A stretch of DNA of 61,475 nucleotides from Myxococcota bacterium. Lineage in GTDB: Bacteria > Myxococcota_A > UBA9160 > UBA4427. A program made the position numbers and the translations under genes. Positions 9,532-18,367 of the stretch are shown here, piece by piece. The notes beneath the pieces are model-generated. The model was not told the DNA's origin and searched no databases. It worked only from the letters and a program-made list of their open reading frames with translations. Numbering within the stretch: the stretch's first letter is position 1; each line of letters begins with the position of its first letter. The DNA is taken from positions 1-61,475 of the forward strand of contig JANQEL010000065.1 of the NCBI GenBank assembly GCA_028278345.1, in the 5' to 3' direction.

Positions 9532-10464
9532 ATGTCGTTCGAAGTGAAACCGCTCCCGAACGTCGGTGCCGAGGTCATCGGCTTCGACATCCGCGAACCG
9601 ATCGGCGAAGAAGTCGAGGCCGAACTCAAGGCGCTCTGGTACGAGCACGCCATCCTGCTCTTCCGCGAGCAGGACATCGACCCGGGCCGGCAGATCGAAT
9701 TCAGCCGCATCTTCGGCCCCCTCGAGAAGCACCCCCTCGAAACCACGCGTTCCCTCGAGTATCCCGAACTCTTCGAACTCGAGAACGGCGGTGACAAGGA
9801 CTCGTTCAACACGGCCTACTACCACGGCGAGCCCATCGTCGGGCGGCTCGACTGGCACATGGACCTTCACTACACGGCGCGCCCGAACCACGGTGCGCTG
9901 CTTCGCGCCGTCACCGTTGCGGGCGAGGGAGGGCTCACGGGCTTCGGCGACCTGGCCCTGGCCTACGACGAACTCGACGAAGCCACGAAACAGCAGATCG
10001 CCTACCTCGAGGTCGCCTACACCTTCGAGATGCAGCGCGTGAAGTGGCGCTTCGTCGAACTCGAAGGGTACGCGCCCGGTCCCCACAGCCCGAAGAAGCC
10101 GAGCGACGTCGGCTTCCCCGAGTTCCCCGACGCCATCTATCCGGCCGTCGTCGAACATCCGATCACGGGCCGCAAGGTGCTCGAGGTGGTCGAGCAATTC
10201 CTCGACCGCGTGGTCGAGCCCGAGAAGGCCGGCCTGAGCGAGAGCGAAGCCGACGCGCTGCTGCACCGCCTCGTCGAACACACCCGCGACCCGCGCTTCC
10301 ACTACTTCCACACCTGGCAGCCGGGCGACATGATCCTGTGGGACAACTGGCGCGCGATGCACTGCACGACGGGCACGGCCCCCGGCATCAAGCGTCTCAT
10401 CAATCGCACCACGATCCAGGGGGATGTGATGCTGGGTCGACAGCTCGACGCCAGTGCCGCCTGA
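9532..10464 (+). CDS. TauD/TfdA-family Fe(II)/2-oxoglutarate dioxygenase
   Basis: 310 residues from the ATG at 9532, preceded by GAGGA; the open frame upstream to 9370 runs through tetR and is rejected. The 2-His-1-carboxylate triad is visible: H109-M-D111 (WHMDLHY) and His277 (MHCTTG), with Arg288/Arg292 positioned to bind 2-oxoglutarate. Family members hydroxylate taurine, 2,4-D, alkyl sulfates and similar compounds with loss of sulfite, sulfate or an aldehyde. Because a sulfatase lies two genes downstream, an organosulfur or ether substrate is plausible but unproven. It heads an apparent operon under the TetR operator. Confidence 0.92.
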   Translation: MSFEVKPLPNVGAEVIGFDIREPIGEEVEAELKALWYEHAILLFREQDIDPGRQIEFSRIFGPLEKHPLETTRSLEYPELFELENGGDKDSFNTAYYHGEPIVGRLDWHMDLHYTARPNHGALLRAVTVAGEGGLTGFGDLALAYDELDEATKQQIAYLEVAYTFEMQRVKWRFVELEGYAPGPHSPKKPSDVGFPEFPDAIYPAVVEHPITGRKVLEVVEQFLDRVVEPEKAGLSESEADALLHRLVEHTRDPRFHYFHTWQPGDMILWDNWRAMHCTTGTAPGIKRLINRTTIQGDVMLGRQLDASAA

Positions 10465-10466
10465 TC

Positions 10467-10495
10467 GAGCGCGGGCGCTCGCGTGGCTTGCGAGC
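10467..10495 (+). other. Overlapping alternative stem-loops between TauD and GH3 genes
   Basis: Immediately after the TauD stop, GAGCGC-GG-GCGCTC (10467-10480) forms one perfect stem. GCTCGC (10477-10482) pairs equally well with GCGAGC (10490-10495). The two stems share 10477-10480 and exclude each other. No U-tract follows, so this is not an ordinary intrinsic terminator; it may set relative expression or RNA decay between the genes. Confidence 0.45.
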
Positions 10496-10550
10496 GGCAT
10501 CTCCGGGTGACACCGTTCCTTCCTCAGCTGAGCGAGCGAGGGAAGAGACG

Positions 10551-12698
10551 ATGTCCGAGTTCGACAAGGCCGCCGCGCGCGTACGCGAAGGTGCAGACCC
10601 GCGAACCGAAGCGCGTGCACTCGTCGCACAGATGGACCTCGGCGAAAAGCTCGGATGCCTCGACGGCGATCTTCCCTTCTGGCCGGGGATCCGCGAACTG
10701 ACCTTCGGCGGCTACAACGAGCGCACCTGGCCCGCGGCCCGGGTCGAGCGTCTCGGGATCCCCGGGCTCGAGTTTGCCGACGGCCCGCGCGGTTGCGTCG
10801 TCGGCCCCTCCACCGTCTTTCCGGTTTCGATGGCCCGCGGCGCGAGCTTCGATCCCGATCTCGAAAGACGCATCGGTCGGGCGATCGGCACGGAACTCCG
10901 CGCCCAGGGAGCGACCTTCACCGGCGCCGTCTGCATGAACCTCCTGCGCCATCCCGCATGGGGTCGCGCGCAGGAAACCTACGGCGAAGATCCCCACCAG
11001 GTGGGAGAGATGGCGGCGGCATTGAGTGAAGGGCTGCAGGAGCACGTGATGGCGTGCATGAAGCACTACGCCCTCAACTCGATGGAGAACTCGCGCTTCA
11101 AGGTGGACGTGAGCGCAGACGAACGCGCGCTCCACGAGGTGTACCTGCCCCACTTCAAGCGAGTCGCCGACGCCGGAGTCGCGAGCGTCATGAGCGCCTA
11201 CAACGCGGTCAACGGCGAGTGGTGTGGCGAGAACGAGACCCTGTTGAACACCATCTTGCGCGACGAGTGGGGCTTCGAGGGCTTCGTCATCACCGACTTC
11301 ACCTTCGGGCTACGCGACCCGGTGAAGTCGGTCACGGCCGGCTGCAATATCGAGATGCCCTTGCGACAGCTTCGCGCGATGACCCTCGCGGACGCGATCG
11401 AGAAGGGGGAACTCGCGATCGAAGATGTCGAGCAGCGCGTCGAAGAGACGATCGCGACCTTCCTGCGCTTCGCGGGCGTCTACGAGAGCCGACCCCCGAA
11501 GGATGTCATCGCGTGTTCGGAGCACCGCGCACTCGCGCGGGAAGCCGCGAGCGCGTCGATGGTGCTGCTTCGAAACGAGGGGCCCCTGCTTCCCCTCGAT
11601 CGCAGCGCGCTGCAATGCGTCGCCGTGCTCGGGCGTCTCGCCGATCGACCGAACCTCGGGGACGGCGGCAGCAGCAACGTCATCCAGCCCGACGTCGTCA
11701 CCCCGCTGGCCGGGCTCCGCGCTGCGTTACCCGAGGCCGAGGTCGTCCATTCCGAAGCGGATGCGACGATCGCGCGTGACGCCGACGTCGTGCTGGTCGT
11801 CGTGGGGTATACCAAGGAAGACGAAGGCGAATACCTCGACGATGCAGCCATGGCGGGTTTGAGTCACCTCTATCCGCCGATGGATCATCCCGAGCTGGGA
11901 ATGGAGGACGTGCCCGGGGCCTTCGCCCGTTCGGCAGCGCAGCGCGCCGAGCGCAGCAACGAGGGAGCCGACCAAGCCGGCTTCGTGAGCGGAGGCGATC
12001 GCGCCTCGCTTCGCCTTCGCGCGGACGACGAAGCGCTGATCCGCCAGGCCGCCGAGGCCCACGGCAGGGTCGTGGTCGCCATCGTCGCCGGCAGTGCCGT
12101 CGTGATGCCCTGGCTCGGGGATGTATCGGCGGCGCTGATGCTCTGGTACCCGGGCATGGAAGGGGGGCACGCGTTGGCAGATGTGCTGCTCGGCGTCTGC
12201 GAGGCCGGCGGTCGCCTTCCCTTCGCCATCCCGCGCAGCGAAGACGATCTCGTCCACTTCGATCGCGACGCGGCCAGCGAGACCTATGGACTGCTGCACG
12301 GACAGTGGTGGCTCGATCATCACGACGTCGAAGCGCAGCGACCCTTCGGCTTCGGGCTCGGCTATACGAATCTCGACCTCGAAGATGCACGGTTCGAGGG
12401 CGGAAACGCGTCGGCCATCGTGCGAAACCGCGGTGCGCGGCCGGGCTCGACGGTCGTTCAACTCTACGGCGCGGTCCCCGGCTCGCAGTACGAGCGACCG
12501 CCGAAGCGGTTGGTGGGTTTCGCGCGGGTTCGTGTCGAACCCGGGGAAGCCACCCGCGTCGAGATCCCCTGCGACGAGTCGGCACTCGACGTGCGCATCG
12601 ATGGCCGGTGGATCCGCGAGGGGCTTCCCATCGAGTGGTCACTCGGCTTCGATGCCATGAGGGCGGCTCCGATCTCGATGTCCTCGGCGAGCGGGTGA
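10551..12698 (+). CDS. Glycoside hydrolase family 3 (beta-glucosidase-like)
   Basis: 715 residues from the ATG at 10551; the extended frame back to 10044 lies in the TauD gene. The (alpha/beta)8 barrel comprises residues ~30-310, with GPRGCVVGPSTVFP, KHYALNS (K171-H172, substrate binding) and the nucleophile Asp249 in FVITDF. The C-terminal alpha/beta sandwich (SMVLLRNEGPLLPLD, MEGGHALADVLLG) and the fibronectin-III-like tail (VQLYGAVPGS...PKRLVGFARV) complete a typical GH3 beta-glucosidase or xylosidase. No signal peptide is evident, so it probably acts on imported glycosides. Only 7 bp separate it from the sulfatase gene. Confidence 0.93.
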   Translation: MSEFDKAAARVREGADPRTEARALVAQMDLGEKLGCLDGDLPFWPGIRELTFGGYNERTWPAARVERLGIPGLEFADGPRGCVVGPSTVFPVSMARGASFDPDLERRIGRAIGTELRAQGATFTGAVCMNLLRHPAWGRAQETYGEDPHQVGEMAAALSEGLQEHVMACMKHYALNSMENSRFKVDVSADERALHEVYLPHFKRVADAGVASVMSAYNAVNGEWCGENETLLNTILRDEWGFEGFVITDFTFGLRDPVKSVTAGCNIEMPLRQLRAMTLADAIEKGELAIEDVEQRVEETIATFLRFAGVYESRPPKDVIACSEHRALAREAASASMVLLRNEGPLLPLDRSALQCVAVLGRLADRPNLGDGGSSNVIQPDVVTPLAGLRAALPEAEVVHSEADATIARDADVVLVVVGYTKEDEGEYLDDAAMAGLSHLYPPMDHPELGMEDVPGAFARSAAQRAERSNEGADQAGFVSGGDRASLRLRADDEALIRQAAEAHGRVVVAIVAGSAVVMPWLGDVSAALMLWYPGMEGGHALADVLLGVCEAGGRLPFAIPRSEDDLVHFDRDAASETYGLLHGQWWLDHHDVEAQRPFGFGLGYTNLDLEDARFEGGNASAIVRNRGARPGSTVVQLYGAVPGSQYERPPKRLVGFARVRVEPGEATRVEIPCDESALDVRIDGRWIREGLPIEWSLGFDAMRAAPISMSSASG

Positions 12699-12705
12699 GC
12701 CGACG

Positions 12706-14175
12706 ATGAGCACGCTTGCGTTGCTCGCGAGGGTGCTCGCCTCGTTCCTCTTCGGCGCACTCCTGCTCGTCCTGTTCGTCGCCCTCTTTGCAGTCTGGCG
12801 CTACGCATCGCACGATCAACGGGACGACCCGGAGCGCCTCGAGAACAAGCGCGCCTATCTCACCTCCCTCGCGGCGCAGCCCCGAAGCGAATCGCAACCC
12901 AATATCGTCTTCATCCTCTACGACGATCTGGGTTACGGCGACATCGGTCACGGTGCCGGGGACAACCTGATCGACACGCCCCACCTCGACGCCCTCGCGA
13001 ACGCCGGGGTCGTGTTCAGCGACTTCCATTCCCCGGCGCCCGTCTGCACGCCCTCGCGCGCGGGCTACCTGACCGGGCGACTTCCGCTGCGCGCCGGCCT
13101 GCCCGATGTCGTCTTCCCGAGCCGCGGCGACCCCATCACGGCCTTGACGCGGATCCTCGCGCCCGAACGCAACCAGCGGATCCCCGCCGAGGAGATCACC
13201 CTGGCCGACATCCTCGGCGCCGCGGGCTACGCCACCGGCATGGTCGGAAAGTGGCACATGGGGGATGTGTCGCCCTCTCTCCCCAACGACATGGGCTTCG
13301 ACGAGTACTACGGCGCGCTCTACAGCAACGACATGACCCCCTTCGCCCACTACCGCGACAAGGAGATCGCGGTGCCCGCTCCCGTCGACCAACGTGAGAT
13401 GAGCGCGATGTACACGCGGGAAGCGATCGCCTTCGTCGAACGCCACGCCGACGGCCCCTTCTTCCTCTACTTCGCCCACAACTTCCCCCACGATCCGCTC
13501 CACGTGCGCGAAGAGCGGGCGGGTCGCTCGCGTGCGGGGCTCTTCGGCGACGTGATGGAGGAGATCGACGAAGGTGTGGGCCTGCTCGTGGCGACGCTCC
13601 GAGAACGCGGCCTGCTCGACGACACCCTGATCGTCATCACCTCCGACAACGGCCCCTGGTATCTCGGAGACGCGGGCAACCAGCGCGGTCGCAAGGGCAA
13701 CACCTTCGAGGGCGGCATGCGCGTTCCGTTCATCGCGCACTGGCCGGCCCGGATCAGCGGCGGCCGAGTCGAACACGCGATGTCGATGGGCACCGACCTG
13801 GTCCCCACGGTGCTCGAGCTGCTCGATCTGCCCGCACCGCGCGATCGCGCGATCGACGGACGCAGCATCCTGACCGTGTTGACGGAGGGCGGCGACTCCC
13901 CCCACGCACATCTCTACTACTTCGATTCCGACAATCTCTTCGCCGTACGCACCGAACGGTTCAAGTACCGGGGACCCCGGGGCGTGTTCTATTCGACCGA
14001 CAGCATGCCCATCGGCGGCTCGATGCCGCAGAAGGAATGGCTCTTCGATCTGGAGGGCGATCCGCGCGAGTCGTATGACACATCGCTCACGCACCCCGAG
14101 GTGTTGAAGCGGCTGCGCGAAGCGTTCGCCGCGAAGGAAGACGAACTGGAAGCGAACCTGCGAGGTTGGAACTGA
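12706..14175 (+). CDS. Membrane-anchored sulfatase (arylsulfatase-like, type I)
   Basis: 489 residues. Residues ~5-32 form a strong N-terminal membrane anchor. The sulfatase signature CTPSR at residues 114-118 contains the Cys to be converted to formylglycine, followed by AGYLTGR. Metal ligands are in LYDDLGYGD and ITSDNGPW, and GKWHMG is also diagnostic. It hydrolyses a sulfate ester at the outer face of the inner membrane. No formylglycine-generating enzyme is present in the window. Tight coupling to the GH3 gene suggests that a sulfated glycoside is dismantled by the pair. Confidence 0.93.
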   Translation: MSTLALLARVLASFLFGALLLVLFVALFAVWRYASHDQRDDPERLENKRAYLTSLAAQPRSESQPNIVFILYDDLGYGDIGHGAGDNLIDTPHLDALANAGVVFSDFHSPAPVCTPSRAGYLTGRLPLRAGLPDVVFPSRGDPITALTRILAPERNQRIPAEEITLADILGAAGYATGMVGKWHMGDVSPSLPNDMGFDEYYGALYSNDMTPFAHYRDKEIAVPAPVDQREMSAMYTREAIAFVERHADGPFFLYFAHNFPHDPLHVREERAGRSRAGLFGDVMEEIDEGVGLLVATLRERGLLDDTLIVITSDNGPWYLGDAGNQRGRKGNTFEGGMRVPFIAHWPARISGGRVEHAMSMGTDLVPTVLELLDLPAPRDRAIDGRSILTVLTEGGDSPHAHLYYFDSDNLFAVRTERFKYRGPRGVFYSTDSMPIGGSMPQKEWLFDLEGDPRESYDTSLTHPEVLKRLREAFAAKEDELEANLRGWN

Positions 14176-14176
14176 G

Positions 14177-14208
14177 GCGCACGAGCCATCACCTTTGTGC
14201 GCTAGCTT
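14177..14208 (+). promoter_or_regulatory. Dyad and -10 hexamer before the SDR gene
   Basis: GCGCAC (14177-14182) and GTGCGC (14197-14202) form perfect arms 14 nt apart in the gap after the sulfatase. They are directly followed by TAGCTT (14203-14208), a TAnnnT -10 ending 7 nt before the SDR ATG. The gene may thus have its own promoter, with the dyad as operator. Confidence 0.45.
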
Positions 14209-14215
14209 GATCCGC

Positions 14216-14959
14216 ATGGAACTCCGCGATCGCATCGCCATCGTCACGGGCGCAGCCAGCGGGATCGGCCGTGCCACCGCCATCGCCCTCGCGTCCGAAG
14301 GCGCACGTGGGGTCGTGCTCGCCGATCTCGCCGACATGGACGAAACGGCGGCGGCCGTATCGAAAGCCGGTGCCGAGCCCCTTCCCGTTTCGACCGACGT
14401 ATCGGATCTCGCTTCCCTCCAATCGCTCTTCGCGCGGACCGACGAGGTCTTCGGCCGCCTCGACGTGCTGCACAACAACGCGGGGCTGGGGGAAGGCGCC
14501 GACGTCTGGCCCGACGTTCCACCCGCACGCTGCGCCGCGATCGTGGGCGTGAACCTCACCGGCGTCGTACTCGGCACCCAGCTCGCCCTCGAACCGATGA
14601 AGCGCAGCGGTGGCGGGGTGGTGGTCAACACCTCGTCCGGTGCCGCACACGTTCCGCTTCCGCCGCAGGCCGTCTACGCCGCCACCAAGGCCGGTGTCGT
14701 GCACTTCACGAAATCCTGCGCACCATTGGCCGAGAGCCACGCGGTTCGCGTCAACTGCGTCTGCCCCGGCCTGGTCGACACGCCGATGGTCTACGGAACC
14801 GGCGGCGGTGATCGCCCCGGAGATTGGCTTCGCCCGACGTTCGAGGCCGTCACCCTTCTTCGGCCCGAGGACATCGCGAACGCGGTACTCGACTTCGTGC
14901 GCGACGATTCGCAGATCGCGGAGATCGTGACGGTCGGGAACGAGCCCGCGAAGGGCTGA
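14216..14959 (+). CDS. Short-chain dehydrogenase/reductase
   Basis: 247 residues from the ATG at 14216; a TTG at 14195 is in frame but adds nothing conserved. Classical SDR features: IVTGAASGIGRATAIAL (Rossmann cofactor loop), HNNAG in the VLHNNAGLGEG block, catalytic Ser in VVVNTSSGAAHV, YAATK for Tyr/Lys, and CPGLVDTPM. It uses NAD(P) to oxidise or reduce an alcohol; the substrate is not evident. There is no SD, and a TAGCTT hexamer ends 7 nt before ATG, consistent with a leaderless mRNA. It converges with the C45 gene, 18 bp apart. Confidence 0.92.
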   Translation: MELRDRIAIVTGAASGIGRATAIALASEGARGVVLADLADMDETAAAVSKAGAEPLPVSTDVSDLASLQSLFARTDEVFGRLDVLHNNAGLGEGADVWPDVPPARCAAIVGVNLTGVVLGTQLALEPMKRSGGGVVVNTSSGAAHVPLPPQAVYAATKAGVVHFTKSCAPLAESHAVRVNCVCPGLVDTPMVYGTGGGDRPGDWLRPTFEAVTLLRPEDIANAVLDFVRDDSQIAEIVTVGNEPAKG

Positions 14960-14977
14960 GCCGGACCTCGACCCGGA

Positions 14978-15982
14978 TCAGAGCGCGTAGCTCTCGAACC
15001 CGGCCGCCGGATCGGGGCTCCGGCGCACCTGCATGGTGCCCGCCGCGAGATCCATCAGCACCGTGCAGATCGTCCCGAACTTGATGCCGTACATGAACTC
15101 GGTGTAGGGCGTGCAGATCGGCAGCGTCGGGTGGCTCTGATCGCTGAGGAGCGCGCGCAGATCATCGAGCTTCGAGACGCCCCCGTCGGCGATGCGCGCG
15201 TTCGCGACATCGAGACGCGCCTTCGAACTCGCGGCGACGGGGCCGGGGTCGATGTCGTACCAGAGGTGGTGGTTCGTGTGCGCAAAGGGCTCGGCCTCGA
15301 TCGGATGGAAGGTGCGCTCGTCGCCGACGAGTTCGATGTCGAAACCGCGCCCGGTGGTCGAACCGATCAGGACGTTGCCCGATTGTCCCGGCGCGGCTTT
15401 GTCGACCCGCCCGCGCGCCTCCTCGAGATCGCTGGCTTCCATCACGTCGCGCAACAGCACGTGCACCGGCACGCCGCGCAGGGGGCCCGGGCAGAAGAGG
15501 AAGTTCAGGCACACCCCGACCCCCGCCGTGTTGAGGCCGATCTTCCCCACCATGCCGGGCTCGGTCACGGTGAGGATGCGGTGGCCGTCCTCGCGCTCGA
15601 TCTTCATCACGACCACGAGCTCTTCGAGTTGCTCGGCGAAATCCCAGTTCTGCCCGAGCAGCTGCGCTTCGGGGGCGAACACCGCGGTGCATCCATCGGC
15701 GGTGCCGGACATCAACTCGCTTCGCGCATTCAGCACGTGGAGGCGCCACGCTTCGGCACCCACCGCCTCGGCGATCGCGTCGATCTCCTCGCAGAGCGTG
15801 GGCGAGTGCGCGTGCACCCCGGCGCGGATCTGTTCGCCGACTTCGTTCAGCACGTCGTCGGGCTGCCCGATCACGGCGAAGTAGAAGCCGAGGCCGCGTT
15901 CGATCGATTCGCGCAGGGCCTGCCCGTGGGCCAGCCCGCGTTCGCGCGGTGAACCCGCGACTTCGACGTAGGGAATGCTCAT
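14978..15982 (-). CDS. C45-family peptidase / acyl-CoA:6-APA acyltransferase-like protein
   Basis: 334 residues. N-terminal PYVEVAGSPRERGLAHGQALRE and the NTN-hydrolase core DGCTAVFAPEAQLLGQNWDF are characteristic of the C45 family, whose prototype is fungal isopenicillin-N acyltransferase. Cys98 in GTADGCTAVF would become the N-terminal nucleophile after self-cleavage. Bacterial members cleave or transfer amides, but their substrates are mostly unknown. It follows the VOC gene by 12 bp on the same strand, with an SD (GAGAGGA), so the two probably form an operon. Confidence 0.85.
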   Translation of the reverse strand: MSIPYVEVAGSPRERGLAHGQALRESIERGLGFYFAVIGQPDDVLNEVGEQIRAGVHAHSPTLCEEIDAIAEAVGAEAWRLHVLNARSELMSGTADGCTAVFAPEAQLLGQNWDFAEQLEELVVVMKIEREDGHRILTVTEPGMVGKIGLNTAGVGVCLNFLFCPGPLRGVPVHVLLRDVMEASDLEEARGRVDKAAPGQSGNVLIGSTTGRGFDIELVGDERTFHPIEAEPFAHTNHHLWYDIDPGPVAASSKARLDVANARIADGGVSKLDDLRALLSDQSHPTLPICTPYTEFMYGIKFGTICTVLMDLAAGTMQVRRSPDPAAGFESYAL

Positions 15983-15994
15983 GTCTTCATCCTC

Positions 15995-16405
15995 TCAGCT
16001 GCGCTGGGCCGCCGTGGTGATCTCGAGAGTATTGCCCGTCGGGTCCTTGATCACGGCGAGGATCGTGCCGTCGGGTCCCGCGCCGGGACCGAAGACGAAC
16101 TGCCCGCCGCGATCCTTGATGCCATTCGTCACCGCTTCGAAGTCGCTGGTCACCACCGCGAGGTGGGGGCCGAGGGGCGAGTTCATGGCCTCGAAGTCGC
16201 CGTTTTCGACGACGTGGAGTTCGGATGGCCCCAGCTGGAACCAGGCGCTGCGGAACCGATCCGCGATCTCGGGCGGGCGTTCGAGTTCGACGAGACCGAT
16301 CACCTCGCCGTAGAAGCGTCGCGCCTCATCGATGTCGTGCGCGCAGATCGCGACGTGATGACAGCCCGTGATGGCCGCCTCGGTTGTCTGGGAATCCGTC
16401 GCCAT
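15995..16405 (-). CDS. VOC-family (glyoxalase/dioxygenase fold) protein
   Basis: 136 residues, one vicinal-oxygen-chelate domain. It opens with CHHVAICAHDIDEARRFYGEVIGL and closes with DPTGNTLEITT. Candidate metal ligands are the His in the first strand, His in SELHVVE and the Glu near the end (LEIT). Too general for a specific reaction. First gene of a two-gene operon with the C45 protein; its ATG has an AGGAAGAAGG-type SD. Confidence 0.85.
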   Translation of the reverse strand: MATDSQTTEAAITGCHHVAICAHDIDEARRFYGEVIGLVELERPPEIADRFRSAWFQLGPSELHVVENGDFEAMNSPLGPHLAVVTSDFEAVTNGIKDRGGQFVFGPGAGPDGTILAVIKDPTGNTLEITTAAQRS

Positions 16406-16465
16406 TCCTTCTTCCTTCCGATTCGAGTGCGCCCCCCAAACTTAATTCCCCTCGGACTTTGTTGG

Positions 16466-16471
16466 TAGATT
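16466..16471 (+). promoter_or_regulatory. -10 hexamer TAGATT for a leaderless DUF3604 transcript
   Basis: TAGATT ends 6 nt before the ATG at 16478, with TTAATT at 16442-16447 as an 18-bp-spaced -35 candidate. No purine-rich SD lies between hexamer and ATG, so transcription would begin at or next to the start codon. Confidence 0.5.
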
Positions 16472-16477
16472 CTCCCG

Positions 16478-18367
16478 ATGCAGAACCGACGACTGCGCCA
16501 GCTCACCGCGTCCTCGTTGCTCGCGTTCGCGCCATTGGCCTTCGCGGGCGCCGCTCACGCGCAGCAATGCCGCGACCACGACCCCCAACGCAGCGTCTAT
16601 TGGGGTGATCTCCACGTCCACACCGCGATCTCGATGGACGCCTACAGCTATCAGACGCGCCTGCGACCCGACGATGCGTATCGCTACGCCCGCGGCGAGA
16701 CGGTGAAGATCGGCCCCCTCGGCGAAGACGGTCGCGGCACCGTTCCCTTCGAGATCGATCGCCCCCTCGACTTCGCCGCCGTCACCGATCACGCCCACTC
16801 CTTCGGCGGCGTTCGGCTGTGCACGACGCCGGGTTCACCCGTCTACGACAGCGAAGAGTGCGTGACCTTCCGCAAGCCCTTTCGCCCGAAGAACATCGAA
16901 GAGGGGACGCGTGTCGCCGTGGCCATCGTCGACAGCCTGCAGAGCAAAGCCGTCTGTGGCGCCGACGGCGAGCGGTGCCGCGACAGCGCGCGCGAATTCT
17001 GGCAGGAGACCCGACGCGCCGCCGCGGCGTGGAACGACACCTCGCCCGAGTGCAGCTTCACCACCTTCGTCGCCTACGAACACACCCAGACGCGCGACTT
17101 CACGAAGGTGCACCGCAACGTGATCTTCCGCAGCGAGCACGTACCCGACCTCCCGATCTCCACCCTCGAAGAGCCCGAAGCCGAAGGCCTGTGGCGCGCC
17201 CTCGATCGCCAATGCATGAACGGCATCGAGGGCTGCGACGCCCTCGCCATCCCCCACAACCCGAATCTCAGCAACGGTCGGATGTTCGCGATCGAGTATC
17301 CGGAGGGAAGCAGCCGCGACGAGCAGGCCAGGCTCGCGCGTCTGCGCGCCCGCATGGAACCGGTCGTCGAGATGATGCAGCAGAAGGGCGAATCCGAGTG
17401 CCGCAGCGGCATGTGGAAGGTGCTGGGGGCCGACGAAGACTGCGACTTCGAGAAGTTCCGCGCGCTGCAGGATGTAGAAGACTGCAAGGACGGCAGTGGG
17501 GGTGGAGCGCTGGCCGAACGCGGTTGCCGATCGCGTCTCGACTTCGCGCGCTACGCCCTGGTCGAAGGCCTGCGCGAAGCGGATCGCATCGGCGTGAACC
17601 CCTATGCATTCGGCCTGATCGCCGCGACGGACATCCACAACGGTGCACCGGGGGCCGTGCTCGAATCCGACTTGCGTCAGTGGGGAAGGCGACCGCCGAG
17701 GGTCGGCTTCAACCCCGGCGGCCTCGCCGCAGTCTGGGCGGAGGAGAACTCCCGCGAATCCCTCTTCTCGGCCCTTCGCCGGCGCGAGGTCTACGGAACG
17801 AGTGGGCCCCGCATGACGGTGCGTTTCTTCGGGGGTTGGGATCTCCCCGAAGATCTCTGCGGACAGAGTGATTTCGCCGCCCGGGGCTACGCGGCCGGCG
17901 TTCCGATGGGGAGCGATCTGCCGCCGCGCTCGGGCGTTGGGAAGGCGGCGCCCTCGTTCGCCATATTTGCGACGCGCGACGCGGGGACCGAAGCGGCGCC
18001 GGGCATGCCGCTACAACGCGTGCAGATCATCAAGGGCTGGTCCGACCCCGACGGCACCTTCCACCAACAGGTGATCGACGTCGCGGGATCGCGCGACAAC
18101 GGCGCGAGCGTCGACGCGAAGAGCTGTGAACCGCGCGGCGCCGGAGCCGATCAACTCTGCGCGGTGTGGCGCGACCCGTCTTTCGATCCGAAACAGCGCG
18201 CGGTCTACTACGCGCGCGTACTCGAGAACCCGAGCTGTCGCTGGGCGGGCTGGATGTGCGTCGAAGGTCGCGCGGATCGGCACGCGCAATGCGACGCCCC
18301 CGCGATCCCGAAGGTGATCCAGGAACGCGCCTGGACCTCGCCCATCTGGTACGCGCCGACGAACTAG
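16478..18367 (+). CDS. Exported DUF3604 (PHP-like) protein
   Basis: 629 residues with a cleavable signal peptide (AFAGAAHA, cut near residue 28). The mature part begins with YWGDLHVHTAISMDAY, in which D44, H46 and H48 look like the metal-binding start of a PHP phosphoesterase fold, then AVTDHAH and later AATDIHNG with further His/Asp. DUF3604 proteins are widespread, large and uncharacterised. Many Cys residues in the mature part fit an exported, disulfide-bonded protein. The TAG stop shares CTAG with the convergent serine hydrolase. Confidence 0.87.
   Translation: MQNRRLRQLTASSLLAFAPLAFAGAAHAQQCRDHDPQRSVYWGDLHVHTAISMDAYSYQTRLRPDDAYRYARGETVKIGPLGEDGRGTVPFEIDRPLDFAAVTDHAHSFGGVRLCTTPGSPVYDSEECVTFRKPFRPKNIEEGTRVAVAIVDSLQSKAVCGADGERCRDSAREFWQETRRAAAAWNDTSPECSFTTFVAYEHTQTRDFTKVHRNVIFRSEHVPDLPISTLEEPEAEGLWRALDRQCMNGIEGCDALAIPHNPNLSNGRMFAIEYPEGSSRDEQARLARLRARMEPVVEMMQQKGESECRSGMWKVLGADEDCDFEKFRALQDVEDCKDGSGGGALAERGCRSRLDFARYALVEGLREADRIGVNPYAFGLIAATDIHNGAPGAVLESDLRQWGRRPPRVGFNPGGLAAVWAEENSRESLFSALRRREVYGTSGPRMTVRFFGGWDLPEDLCGQSDFAARGYAAGVPMGSDLPPRSGVGKAAPSFAIFATRDAGTEAAPGMPLQRVQIIKGWSDPDGTFHQQVIDVAGSRDNGASVDAKSCEPRGAGADQLCAVWRDPSFDPKQRAVYYARVLENPSCRWAGWMCVEGRADRHAQCDAPAIPKVIQERAWTSPIWYAPTN

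Noticed and set aside
11698..14631. 977-residue open frame on the minus strand
   Set aside because: It is antisense to GH3, sulfatase and SDR genes with clear motifs, and its translation is Arg/Ala-rich low-information sequence typical of shadow frames in GC-rich DNA.
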